A stretch of DNA of 64,000 bases from contig CAXKVR010000256.1 of assembly GCA_964058845.1 (NCBI GenBank), positions 1-64,000 on the forward strand, in the 5' to 3' direction. A program made the position numbers and the translations under genes. The DNA comes from Carex sylvatica. Taxonomy: Eukaryota; Streptophyta; Magnoliopsida; Poales; Cyperaceae. Below are positions 47,045 through 59,375 of the stretch, piece by piece; the stretch's first letter is position 1, and every line of letters starts with the position of its first letter. The notes under the pieces were generated by a model that saw nothing but the letters and a program-made list of their open reading frames with translations, searched no databases and had not been told where the DNA came from.

Positions 47045-47448
47045 CTATGGCTTACGAGATGAGGAACTTCCTTTCTTCTTGTCCGAAGCCTGGCGTACGC
47101 ACGAAGGACACTCCCATTTAGTAAGACGTGCGTCATTCACCGGATCTGCATTCTTGTCCATGCAGTTGGGGTGAATAACTATCCATAATTAGAACAAAAA
47201 AACATATTCACCATATCCCACTTCACCTGACATAAAAGACAATGTGCCCATCCAGTTGGTGGGTTCCTGTCTGCCCACCCACTTGGAGAATTCTCCTCAA
47301 CCAATTCTCTAATTGACGGATCAATAGTGCTTATGAATTCATCATAATTTTTGGGTGAATACATACGTTGCATTCGCATTCTCATGAGGGATTTACCCGT
47401 CCAGAAATTGTTAATAATTTCTTGTTTCTCTTCACATGAAATGGACAT
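47045..47448 (-). pseudogene. PHD-type zinc-finger ORF in the Mutator-like element, broken
   Basis: From the ATG at 47448 the frame gives a 69-residue N-terminus, then Cys70, Cys73 and Cys85 with x11 spacing as in the retrotransposon copies at 12019 and 13388. The fourth Cys is Tyr (TAT). A TAG follows at 47179-47181 and one base is missing. In the shifted frame HPNC, then 17 residues containing NDARL, then CPSC complete the C4HC3 pattern, followed by a Lys/Ser-rich tail ending at 47045. NDARL matches NDPRF and TDPRF in the other copies. The N-terminal part differs from those of the retroelement copies. Confidence 0.65.
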
Positions 47449-47583
47449 GGTAAGACCTATGGTTCAAACATAAAATAAAACAACATAACATTATTTATGT
47501 TACAAAACAGTTCAAACATAAAATAAAATAACATAACATTATTTATGTTATAAAACAGTTCAAATATAAAATAATTCGCAAGT

Positions 47584-50500
47584 TTATCCTATATGACGCA
47601 GACTAAGACGCAATCCAAAGATGGATGAACCAGATGCAATTCTTCTTGTTGGTTGCTCTGATCCTTCCTGCTGGTTAGCTGTACTAAATGGCCTTGTTTA
47701 CGACTGGTTAACTGTACCAAATGGCCTTGTTGAAGATGTGCTTCTCCTTCCTGCTTCAGATGTGGCGCTCCTTCCTGATTCAAATGTGCTCCTCCTTCCT
47801 GCATCAGATGTGCTCCTCCTATGTGCTTCAGATGACCCTGTTTGAGATCTGCTGTAAGATCCCCTTTCTGATCTTCTCGACGACGATGGTCCGGCCTCTT
47901 CCTGTCTTGCTGCCTCCTCTACATTACAAGTACAATATGTATTAAATTCTGAATTTATCTTGGACAGATATTTCTAATTGGTTGATCAATTGTACCTGCT
48001 ACATTTCGATCAATTATCTCCCGATGAGCCTGATGTCCGAATCTTCGACCCTGCATTCTATCCATTTCCATCGATATGCGGTTGTGCCGTTTTCTTCCCT
48101 TTTTGATCAGTCTGCTCTCAGGTTTAATTTTTGAGCCGTTGTATTCAGGCCATTCCTTTTGGTTTCCTTTCGGTTCGAAACATGTACTCCATGTTTGTTC
48201 CAGTATCGACGAACTGTACAAGGAGCTACCGTATAAATTTTCATCATATTTCATTTCTCGGACCACCGCCATGAAATGAGAACATGGTATACCGGTCAAT
48301 TGGGGCTTCTGACATTCACACTCAGCCTTATTGTTATCCCTGACAACAACTGTATACCCGAAATCTCTACTGGTATACTCAAGTCTTGGCTGATTATGCA
48401 TTGCAGGAATTTTTTCACCCCTAACCATGACCTCAAAAACCACAATGTATCTACCGTAAGGAATCACAGTCATGTTCAGAGATTTATTGATACGCTTTTG
48501 CAATAACTCACTTACCCTTTCGGACCACAACTCACCTCGTTGAAGTCTCATTGCAGCTTTGTTCTGTCGTTCATAAAACAATCTATTTAACTTATAAAAT
48601 GTGTCCTCCACGATTGCTGCAACCAGCAAGCGCCGACTAATTTTAAAAACGGCATTCAGTGACTCCGACCCATTTGTTGTCATTATTTCCCATCAGTGAC
48701 CTCCGTCCATTGCTTGATACAGTTTCTCCGAACATGATAGCTTGTCTTTATCGTTAGGGTTCCTCTTACCCACCTTGTTAAGGTACTCGATAGCATCTGG
48801 ACAACCAACTTCGAAGTCTTCAAACATCTCTGTCAACCTCCTAGGTTTGCATTTGTTTACTCCAATTTTGAACATATCACTAACATCTCTGTTTTTCCCC
48901 ACGTGCTTGAAGAGGTTCTCGACAACATATTCAGAACAATACCGATTGACACATTGGTCAGTAGACTCATCTCATCCGAGAAGTAAACTCTAAAATACGA
49001 ATTTAATCCCCAAATATCTATCCGAGATGACACAAAAAATGATTATCTCCAATTACTTCCAATCACAACCATCTCATAAAAAAAAACCCAGTTTTCTGCA
49101 CTTTCTTTCTTCACAATTGCAAAAGGCAATGAAAGCAATTGGTTCTCGGCATCGTACATACATGCCATTAGCAGCCTACCTTGGTACCATCCCGACATGA
49201 AACAACCATCAATACTAATCACTGGTCTGAGGAACGGTAGCGCTGCAATACAAGGTCCATATGCCCATACGGCTTGATTGAAATACCTGTCAGTTTCTCC
49301 GTCAATAGGGGTCGAGGTCACACAATATTTGATTCCCAAATTATTTCTTTGTATGGCTTCCAAAAGTGGAATAATCAAGTTGTACGAGTTCTCCCAACTA
49401 CTAAACAGATTTGCAATAGCAAGCTCATGGCCTTGCCATAATTTGTTGTACTTGGGTGTTACATTTTTGTACTCTTTTTTCACCACATCGCGGATATGAT
49501 TTATAGTCGCGCACACATCCTTTTTAATAGCATCATCAATTGATAGGGCAATCATCTCTGTAGTAAGCTGACGATGATCTGCACGTGTTGCCGATACTTT
49601 GCATACATGAGAAATTGCTTGTTTGGTAATAATCCAAGATCCTGAAAGACCGTTAAGCTTCACGAATAACTTGAATTTGCAAAAATTATCTCTGCACTTT
49701 ATAGTTAAACATTTAGTTTCGTTTTTAGAAACCAAACATTCATAATTATTTTGGATATGAAACTCATTTATTGCCATCCTTAGAGCTATTTTTTACTCAA
49801 ACACTTGGCCTTTGGCTAATGGATTATCGAATGTTCTGGTTGAGTTGCCAAAAAAATCAATATCCACAGGCCAAAAACCAGATATGTCATTGAAACTATC
49901 AACTGGATGTCTCATATCATCCCGACCAGTTATCGGGTTACATGATTCACGGGACTGTGATTGTGACCGTCTGATTGCTCAAACGTCATTGTCGGAACCT
50001 AATGACTCTGAGGGCATCTCATCCCCGCTCTCCAAACTATCATCATCAGTCACATCCACAGGTGGTACAAAATCTAGAAGCGGTATTGGTCTACGGACCC
50101 GACTGGTACTGGGTCGGGACTGAGTTATGGGTTCAGAGTTCTGCCTGGTACTGGGTCGTGATTGAGTTATGGGTTCAGGGTTTCTACTGGTACTGGGTTG
50201 GGATTGAGTTTCAGGGATCTGACTGTTCATATTTGATTGAAAATTAAAACCGGTATGGTTCGATTCTAATTCTATAAATAAATCTAGAACCCGAACCCTT
50301 TGTGGAAAAGACGCCACAATTCCTAAAATCATTTCGAACGATTGCTGGTTTGTTATCGGTAACAATTGATAGTCACGTTGGCCATTGGTAGACATGTTAA
50401 ACCTGGCTTGGATTTCCAGATTTGCTTCACTAACGGTATACCCAACTAGTTTATAAATCTCATTTTGGATATAATCAAAGTTATGGTCCACGGTTATAGA

Positions 50501-50593
50501 TAATGAGTATTTAGGTCGGTTGCTGTAAAAAACTCTGTCATCATTGTATAGGATTTCTCTTCCAACAAAAATTCTCACACAGATGACGGTCAT
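47584..50593 (-). pseudogene. MURA/MuDR-type transposase, decayed
   Basis: The N-terminal part (50593-49979) has a PB1-like start followed by Ser/Pro/Gln-rich repeats. In-frame TGA at 49979 and TAA near 49787 interrupt an otherwise continuous frame into the DNA-binding/MULE part (49777-49043: AINEFHIQNNYECLV, SHVCKV, VISIDGCFMSG with the first catalytic Asp). After frame damage ISDRYLGI (second Asp) and DGGH-stop-WEIMTTNGSESLN follow. The SWIM finger CECQKPQLTGIPCSH lies near 48.3 kb. A GT-AG intron (47919-47995) leads to a C-terminal exon (47918-47584) of Ser/Arg/Thr repeats such as RRSTSDAGRRSTF. Mutator family, DDE recombinase; not functional as read. Confidence 0.85.
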
Positions 50594-51440
50594 TTTTTAT
50601 TTTGATTGGTCTGAATAACAAACTACAATTTAAAGAAATAATAGTACTATAAGTACAATATAATTTCTAAATTATTTATAAAAAACAAATTAATTATAAA
50701 AAAATAATAAACTATAATTTATAACAAATTAAATAATAAGTAATATTCTTTCTCTATTACTTTTGAATTTTATTTATAACAAGAATGAACATTTGTCAAT
50801 TTATTTTATTTATAAGTTGGTTAAAAAAAAAAGTGGTACATATCGAATAACCGTAATATATGCAAATATATTGGTTATTGTATAATATGTCGTATTTTGG
50901 TTGGAACTCATATTTTAACATCTTCTCCTCAAATAAAAATATTTCAAAAATCAATAGTTAAAAATTAATAACTTATAAATTAATTATAAAAAAACTTACT
51001 TTTTTTCTCTCTTTTTTTTCTTCCGTTCGTCTCTCTGTTTGAGGGCGCTTCTTTTTTTTTCTTTTCATCTCTCCGTCAGAGCTTATATAGCAGATTTCTA
51101 AACCGGGGAGTGAATAACCGGGTGACTTTTCGGTATTCCAAAAACCAAACTTTTATCTCATTCCCGGTACTCTATTAACCGGTTCTTATTTTCCGGTATA
51201 CCACTAACCGGACTAGAAAACCGGTTAACCAATAACCGGACCCTTAGCAACCTTCCAGGTTACCATTAACCGGATACTTTTATCAAATCTGGGAACTGGA
51301 GGATCAAAAAGAATTGATATTTCCGGTTAGTGGTTAACCGGTTTGGGCAGAAATCAAAATTTAATACAAAAAAAAGGGATAGTTTCCATAATTTATTAAT
51401 TATTTTGGGCATTTATAAAAATTTCGGGTTCTTTTGAGTG

Positions 51441-54120
51441 TCCACATATGCAAAATGTGTAGAATAAGATTTCTGATTTTTCGCATTAAAATTAAGGTGT
51501 AATTTCATATATATCCCTAAAAATTATTATAATTACTTGATAATTATGATTTTTTCTTTTCTAAATTTCATAATATCATATTTATCCATTTATATTTAAA
51601 ATTTCAAAAAATTATCCGTTTTATTATTTTTTCATTAAAACTCATTTTAAATTTAAAAAGTTTTCATTTATTCTTTACTAAAAAAAATATGTAATGTGAT
51701 TAAATAATCTAATAATTGGTCGATTTTCAAAGACATAAATGTCAGTATGTGTCAAAAGTAGAAAAATAATTCATTTGCCCTAAAAAAAAGCAAATTAGAA
51801 GATTGAACTTTTTAACCAAACTACGCATTTTTAATTTATTTTAAATAAAGGATAAAAATGGGTACTTATAAAATTTAATATAAAAATACAATAAAATAAG
51901 TAAATTTGTGAGTTTTAAATAATGTCTTAAAACACAATAAAATAATAAAATATGATATTATTAATTTTAGATAAAAAAATACGTAATTTCGAAGTTTTTG
52001 GAGACTATACATGCATAAAATCCCCCCTAAAATCAAAAGGAAAGAAAGATCTCGAAGAGAAACTCGGATTTTCTCTCTCTTTTTTCTCTTTTTTGTACTT
52101 AAATACTATGTTCACCAACCACCATTGATTATGTCTTGTCCTATTTATATTAAGTAAGGTTTTATTTTTCTGATTGAATCTTCTGATTTAAAATAATGTA
52201 TTTAGTTGATTTGTTAGCATTATCCGAAAGAATTATTGGTCTGATGTCTGAATCAAATACATGAATACGGGGCTTGACCCTTGTTCTTAGTTACTCGCAA
52301 AAATAATACATGAATACATCCATCTTAGATCGGAAGGTGCCAATTAAAATAGATGAATACATCCATCTCTATAAACGCATTCTATAAACAATATCATAAC
52401 AGCCAACCACTTATATTTATAGTTTTATACTGTTAGAAATACATAATAATAAACAAATCACCGTACCAGCTAAGTTGAATACAACTGAACTAAAAAAAAA
52501 TAGCTTTATTTATGACCAAAACAGTTCAGTTCTAACAAACATAAGAAAAAAAAAGTCAAAATCGAATTACTTTTTCAAAACAAATGAACACACGTAGGTT
52601 AAGCACAGCTTGAAAAGTTTCTCTGTACCGGGGCGAACTAGAATTTTGTAGTGGAAAGGTTCAACATTATTTTTTTAAATTATTTTAATAAAAATTAAAA
52701 TTTATATTACACAACATAATAATAAGATTCTTTACTGTTTTATTTTATATAAGAAAAATTATTGGTAAAAGTTATTTTTACTGCATCCCATAGAAAATGA
52801 TACCAAAGAATTAAATCAACACACTAAAAAACATTCTAATACATAAAAAAAAATTAAAATTAAAATATATGCTCCATTAAATTTCAATATACATAATTTT
52901 TTTTTTAAAATTATGAAGTTGACTATGTATCTCATAAACATAACCACAGGCTTGAAATGACAGTGTTTCTTCTAGAAAATATTTGTAATCAAATATAAGC
53001 ATAAAATTTGTTTTAATCATTCAAATGAAAGAACCTAAGAATAATATTTGCATTTGATATACTTGATTTTTTTTTAAGAAATAGTAAAGAGTTTTGCAAA
53101 CAGGATAATTCGGAATGGGTCGTTTTTAAAATTGTGGATTTACCAAGAATTGAAAATTTTCTCCTCTACATATGATATGAACACTATTTAATTACTAGCT
53201 TGGGCTGAACTAGAAAATTGAGATTATAGAAGTTCAAAAATCAACTATTAATAATTTTATTTAGAGGACTCAAAAGTATATATTAATGTATATAAAATTT
53301 ACAAAATTTATTGGACACAAGTAAGAACTGAATTTACAAGGGATTTACATGGGCGCTTGACATTATTTTCATGGTAGTCGTTCGGTCTGACAAGTTCGAT
53401 TTGCATTAAGATTCGTGTATATTTAATCGGCACGAATGTTCTGCATACATCTTAATGCAGATTGAATAACTCGAATCAAATATCATATCAAATTTAATTT
53501 GATGCCCATTAAACAATCTCGTTAATACGGAAGAATTTTAGTCTGAAAAATTATAAGGTATTGATAAAGAATACGGTGTAATCAAAATAATTAGGATAAA
53601 TTATTTATTTTGATAAAATATAAATTTCATTATTCAAGTATGATATTAATATAATTTAAAATTACTTGTTGTTTATAATACAAATAATATCTCAAGATGT
53701 TGATATATCAAAACAAAAGTAAGGTTGTAAATTTAACAAATAATATAAAATAAATATTGTGTTATTAATATAATTAATTAAATATGAAAATTAGTCTATA
53801 AAAGTACCAAAAAGAATATTTTAAAAATCTTATCAGTTATCATAATAGATTTTACAACTAATACTTTTTATTTCTTAAAAGTCTGTTCTTTCGTAAAATA
53901 GAAGCGATCCTCAAATGTGAGTCACCTCAAGTTCATGGTGAAATCAAGATTTGATTTTTCTGATGCTGTCGAAGGCTTGCCAAAATTTCTTAGCTCTTAA
54001 AATTAAAATATACATCCTCAGTATAGCACTCTCCTTCATTAAAAGCAAGATAATGATTTTTATGGGGATGTAATAGATAGTTTAAATTCTAATTTGTTGA
54101 CATGCCATAAAACTACGAAT
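51441..54120. other. AT-rich intergenic DNA, no gene seen
   Basis: Very AT-rich, with many short runs of A and T. I find no protein, RNA gene or well-defined repeat. Confidence 0.5.
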
Positions 54121-54325
54121 GCGTATCCTCTGCATTAACTCAAAAGAGAATCATTTGAGTTAGTGAATCTCAACCGTTTTATTTTAAATGGAGTCAATTT
54201 GAATTCTGCTTATAACATGCCTTTTAATATTAGTGTGGATTTAATTTGCACTGATTTCAAAGTAGATTGAACGGCTGAGATTCATTAACTCAAAAAATTC
54301 TTTTTGAAATTAATGCAGAGGTACG
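54121..54325. mobile_element. MITE, 'cgtatcctctgcattaactc' family, copy 3
   Basis: The left end GCGTATCCTCTGCATTAACT and the right end TTAATGCAGAGGTACG are inverted. Inner arms gaatctcaaccgtt / aacggctgagattc are also inverted. Confidence 0.8.
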
Positions 54326-54919
54326 AATTACACGATCAGTATTTGTGAAAGTTACATAATAATTATTGGTATGGGTTCTTCTATACTTCTTTTGTTGATA
54401 TCTCCTTTTTATATTATTGTTGACTTTTATTATCAAATGATATCTCTTTTTATATTATTGTTGACTTTTATTATCAAAAAGAAAATCAGCAGGTACGATA
54501 TAAAACTAGAAAATTACAATCACCAATACAATCGGAAACCAGAAAAAGATCCCCTCATCTGAAAATTATAAAGACAAACCTGCACATTATCATAAACAAC
54601 CCTGAGTTTTCTTTAATCTTTAAACAGTGCAAAACTAAAGTCCTAGGAATCCCATCCATGCTCCAGGATGTACCACTTTCATGGAAATAAATCTGCTGCG
54701 ATTCCAAAATCCCTACAATCCCTGCGATTTCAAATCTGTCCGTTAATTTGTTCTGACATTTGCATATAAAAAATAATTGTTCCTTGAGATTTGTGCATTT
54801 TAGAATGTGAAGGGAGAGATTTGGAGTCGCATAAATTTTTGGATCGCAACAGATTTATTTCCCACTTTCATTGCTTTTTCGGTCATTTACAGGAGATCGT
54901 ATCCTCTCAGATATTGCAA
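54326..54919. other. Intergenic, no gene seen
   Basis: Includes two direct copies of tatctcctttttatattattgttgacttttattatcaaa-like sequence at 54400-54475. Nothing else recognisable. Confidence 0.45.
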
Positions 54920-55095
54920 TCGGTTTGGAATTAAATTTCAATCGATTTGGAATTCGGATCACTATAGAGGACAATATTATTGGACTTTGAGATTCTTGCC
55001 AAGTTAAAAATAACGGTCTAGATCTAATAATTGTAAAAGATTTCCTTATCAGGTAGTGGAGAGGATATGATTTGCATTCACAGTGTGTACCAGTA
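54920..55095. repeat. Dispersed repeat, copy 2
   Basis: Homologous to 41675-41870, in the same orientation. Confidence 0.65.
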
Positions 55096-55610
55096 GGTAC
55101 CACTCTCTTTACTTTTCGATACTGCTACAGTCCGGACCTAAAGTGTGTTTACCATTGATTCTCATTTTTTATTTTCAAAAACAAGTAATGAAGTATATTT
55201 TTGTTATATAATTTATAATAAAATGTTATATGTACAAGAAAATTGACTTTCATATTTTTTGAAAATTTTATATTACTGACCTTCATTCTTTAAAAAAAAA
55301 GTGACTTGTATATAATTTGAATGACTTCTAACATTTTAAAAACTTTTTAATCAAAAAGTCAAAAGTTCACATATGAGACATTGAGAAAGTGACACTTTTT
55401 TATTTTATATTATATTTCTCTTTCATGCATCACTTATTGAAAAAAAATTAGCATCTCTTTGACTCTCATTCAGTATATTTTTATCTCCGCCCCTACATGC
55501 AGTACTGTCCCCTCCTTTCTACTCCTTGTTTACACATGAATATACAAGCGCTAATTCTGGACACTACAGCCTGATTCTTACATTTGTTTCAGGGGTCCGG
55601 ATCCCCTACA

Positions 55611-55775
55611 GTAACTCAATCTTTGAGTTTTGGATCGAGACCGTCCTATTCGAATTCGTCGCTCGAGATTACTTTGTAATTCATATGCATCTCTCGGGAT
55701 GTGTGCGCTCCACTTCAGTTAGATGATCACAGATTCGAATCGGACAGTCCAGATCCAAAACTCAAAGATTGGATT
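55611..55775. mobile_element. MITE-like inverted repeat
   Basis: Arms 55611-55646 and 55740-55775 pair over about 36 bp around CAATCTTTGAGTTTTGGATC with a few mismatches. No coding sequence. Confidence 0.7.
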
Positions 55776-56517
55776 ACATCGATCACTGGATCTGAACTCC
55801 GACCATCTAGTGTGTTTAAACTTTAAATCGGATGGTCGGTCCTAATCTTCCTATTATTTACAATTTTATACAATTCCAGGTTGGAATACACCGGTATATA
55901 TCCTCGTGTGGAGGGGTACTTCATTGGAATCCACATCACCTTAAGGCACTCATCTTTTTTAGTTTCAATCCGATTCATTCATTATATATTGGCATAAATC
56001 TTATGTACATGATTTCACTGCTTCATGTTTCTCATATTTTATCACGCTTTATATTTTAAATATTTTTTTTAAAGTCTAAATTATTAATATGAACCGCTCA
56101 ATATAATATCTATATTAAAATATGTTTAAAGACCAAATTTACAATTTTTGAAAATTTCTTACTATTTATTTAGATAGATAGAAAATCATTGTTTTTTAAC
56201 AAGCGAGAAACAGTGATTTTGTACATATCTTAAAAAATATTAAAAAAAATTCAAAACTTGTAAAATTTCATCTCCAAATATTTTTAGTATGGATATCATG
56301 TTGAGCCTTGGATTGACAGTTTGAACTTTGAAATAAAGATATAAAATATGAAGTACGATGAGATATGAAAGCCATGGATATTGAAACACTCCTCAAATCT
56401 TATATGGGCTCTTGAATTACTGTTTTGGATCAAATTTATCTGAATTTTAATCGGATGTTCTGGATTCAAACTCAAGTGAGGTAACACAGAGAATATGTAC
56501 TCCTTAAATGCTGGATG

Positions 56518-56945
56518 TAAGGTGTCAATACCACCCTTTCAATCGTTTATCTGATCTGTATCGTATTTAATAATAAGATGGATATGAGTAAACTTTTTTT
56601 TTTTAATTAGCTTATTGGGCATTGGTAAGAATCTTTTCATTTGTTAGCTAAATAAGTAAGAGTATGGATATAAGTTATTTCGTATCCGTTATCTTATACA
56701 ATAATTATGAAATAAATAAAATTATATGTAGATAAGTTTTGAATTTTTTTGTTTTATAAAAAAATATTAGGTGGAATTGATTGCATATTTGTATTTTGAA
56801 ATTTATATTAGTGGTTGTATATGTGTGAAATGAATGAATTTTGATAGTCTATTGCAAAAAATAATAAAACTAATTATTATATTATTATTATTTGTTATTA
56901 GATAATTTTAACAGATAAAAATAGAGTAAGATAAGATCAATTCTT
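56518..56945. repeat. Partial AGGGTGTCAATGG-family copy
   Basis: Begins aaggtgtcaataccaccctt and continues with degenerate 'gatatgagtaaac' and 'tatccgttatctta' words like those in 6535-7815 and 62241-62854. The right end has decayed. Confidence 0.5.
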
Positions 56946-58369
56946 AGGACCTGATCGGCATCCATAGTTCCATTGAAATTTAATGAGTTTGAACCATATG
57001 AAATTATAATTCCATTTAGGTGTTCAGCATGTCTATGTTTTTTCCAAAGTTTTTCGCTAGTAATTTCCAACCAATCCCAATTCAGTGCAATTTTATGAGA
57101 TAAAATTCCGATTGATCGGAAATTATTCACAGAAAAATTTGAGAAAATAAATAAATATGAAAATACTTCCCCATTTACAGCACTATAACTCGATGTGTGC
57201 TGCCTAACAAACGCCGACAATTTCGTTGCAACGTGTAACGACTAACGAGGGATCCACCTGTAGAAATTATTGATGAAGGACATATAACAACTTCGATTGC
57301 GACATATCTTAGGTTTCTCGGTTCTCTAATACTTCCCTGTATTAAGAATTAACTACATTTCCTCTGCAATTAATTATACAGAAATACCAGATCAATGGAG
57401 GGGCCAAATTAAATGTTTTATATGAGTGGATCAGAATAAATAAATAATATATTTAAAAAATACTGTTGCAAAAAGGAAATGTAGGTGAAATTAGTTGTTT
57501 TGTTGGCCAGTGACCAACCAATTGGTTCTGTCAGCTTCAAGCAAATCAAATAAATACAACTCTTTAGAAAACGATCGACGCAACCACTGAAAAGCTAAAA
57601 TACCTAAACCAAAACAAAACTTTAAATCTATTGTATGAAAATAAGCATCATTTCAATTTCCAATTAATATATTTCAATTTTATGCTTAGGAGGTACATTT
57701 TGGTCTTTAGTTGATGTCAACTAGTGCTATGTCTTTATTAACACATATCTCAGTATTACCCAAAATTCCGAATTTTTTTTAAATACCATAAAAAAAAAAA
57801 TAAACCAAAAGATTTGAGAGATGGAGGGGGGCTCAGATTGACTTAGAGAGTTAGAGGTCTTCAAAACTTAAATATATTTAATATTGTGCGGTCCAAGTAA
57901 ATATGAAAATCTCCATAATATAAAGTGTTTTGGTTTATTTTTTATTTTTATCACGACAAATAAAAATTTCAGCTCAAAATTTAACTGGTTGTATTTTAAG
58001 TTTTTAATTCTTAAAAGGATGGAGCTTGAACTCAACTAAAGAAATCAAAGACAAAAATACATCCTTAACAGCCCATATTAGACTAACCTAAAACTGCTTA
58101 GAAAGACAGAAATTAGATGATAGAGACCTAAATCAATCATTAATTAGGTCATAAAGAAACAACTGAATAAGATACACAAGCCGAAATTACAAACTGGACT
58201 AATGAAGTATGACTAAGTAGCTTGCTGAAGGTGATGGTCATACTAATTTTTTATATTGTTGGAGACACTTTATCATGATTTTATCATAAGTAATATGATT
58301 TTGAATAGAATACAATGAAGTATGATATGTAATAAAATCTCTTAATCTGTGAACATAATTTTAATTTGT
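56946..58369. other. Intergenic, no gene seen
   Basis: AT-rich DNA without recognisable coding sequence or complete repeat. Confidence 0.45.
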
Positions 58370-58880
58370 GTCACCTGAGACTTGAAGAATGTCATTTGGA
58401 GATACATCTTCATCTTCAATAATTTGTTGTTCTTGACAACTTTCGGGAGTTTCAACTTTGAAAATAATGTATTGGCCTAGGTTGTTTTTTTTGGTTGTGA
58501 CCAGGCTGACCATCTACACTAGGTACTAAGTTACCTTCTTTAAAGTATGGTTCATCTTCACGAAATGATGGATACATCTCTATATATATACATTTTTTTT
58601 TTATTAAAATCATAACATTTGTATCCCTTCTTTTGAGATGAGTAATCTAAAAAGATCCCTTTAATTGCTCTTTTTTCTAATTTATCTCTTTGATTTTCTT
58701 GTACATTTTTAAAACATATACATCCAAAAAATCTTAAATGTTTGAAATTTGATTTTTTGTTGTTCAAAACTTTTAAGGGAGATTTATTTAAAATATGACT
58801 AGTTCTATTAATTAAATATGTAGCTGTGAGAACGGCTCAGACCAAAAAGTTTTAGGTACATTTGTTTGAAGTAATAATGC
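58370..58880 (-). pseudogene. Copia integrase C-terminal fragment
   Basis: The minus-strand frame shows HLRFFGCICFKNV, KLEKRAIKGIFLDYS, KGYKCYDFNKKKMYIYRDVS, the region after the integrase core of copia Pol. It is followed by DEPYFKEGNLVPS. The upstream part (YLINRTSHILNKSPL) is stop-ridden. No other copia domain adjoins it. Confidence 0.8.
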
Positions 58881-58892
58881 ATAATTGTTGAC

Positions 58893-59375
58893 CTTTCGTA
58901 TTTTGGCTACAAAATCGTCATCCAAGCTCCGATTGAGTTGATTCAAGTTGGGTTGGAAACTAGACAATGAGATTTACAACTTTCATGAAGGCTTTGAGTT
59001 CAGATTCGGAATGTACAGGTCTCGGTAAGCGATCTAAAGTCAATGTATTATGTGCATCTCTGTGCGGATGGCTTCTTCGATAGCGTGCGGTTGAGCTCAT
59101 CCATGTGCTAATGAGAATCTTCGAATTCTTGCTTCAATTCCTTGCTTCATTTGCATGCGGTTTGCGTCCAAACTGCACGACAAATATTAGTGTCCAGAAT
59201 GCTTTGTTTTATCCCTGTTTTAGACTTAAAGTAATAGAAATATGCAATTCTCCAGATTATGATAAAATGACAAAAGTAATCTGATTCTATAGAAAATGAG
59301 TAACTGTAATATGATAAATGATAATATTTTAGGTCAAGTGATATGGAAAATCACTACTTATTTCACTTCTATCAC
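58893..59375. repeat. Retroelement-like repeat homologous to 27140-27575
   Basis: Shares long blocks with 27140-27575 in the same orientation, including the run from tttcgtattttggctac through aatgataatattttaggt. It probably belongs to one LTR retroelement family. Confidence 0.7.

Larger units (their letters stand above)
41905..51440. mobile_element. Large Mutator-like element with PMD, transposase and PHD ORFs
   Basis: Roughly 9.5 kb. The outer ~100 bp at each end are inverted relatives (ttttataaatacccaaaatt at left; the reverse complement at right reads tttttataaatgcccaaaat), at perhaps two-thirds identity. Inside them, clusters of ACCGG/GGTTAACC words occur at both ends (41996-42150 and 51100-51350) as subterminal repeats. 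Contents: PMD gene on the plus strand; MURA-type transposase, a PHD-finger ORF and a Lys-rich ORF on the minus strand. All coding parts carry stops. No 9-bp target duplication was found, so the exact borders are uncertain. Confidence 0.75.

Noticed and set aside
47621..47945. Two leucine-rich plus-strand ORFs of 74 residues
   Set aside because: Antisense shadows of the Ser/Arg repeat exon of the transposase.
41870..51480. Exact borders and 9-bp target duplication of the Mutator-like element
   Set aside because: Flanks tried around the inverted ends (tggtttatt against acatatgca and neighbours) do not match, so only approximate ends are given.
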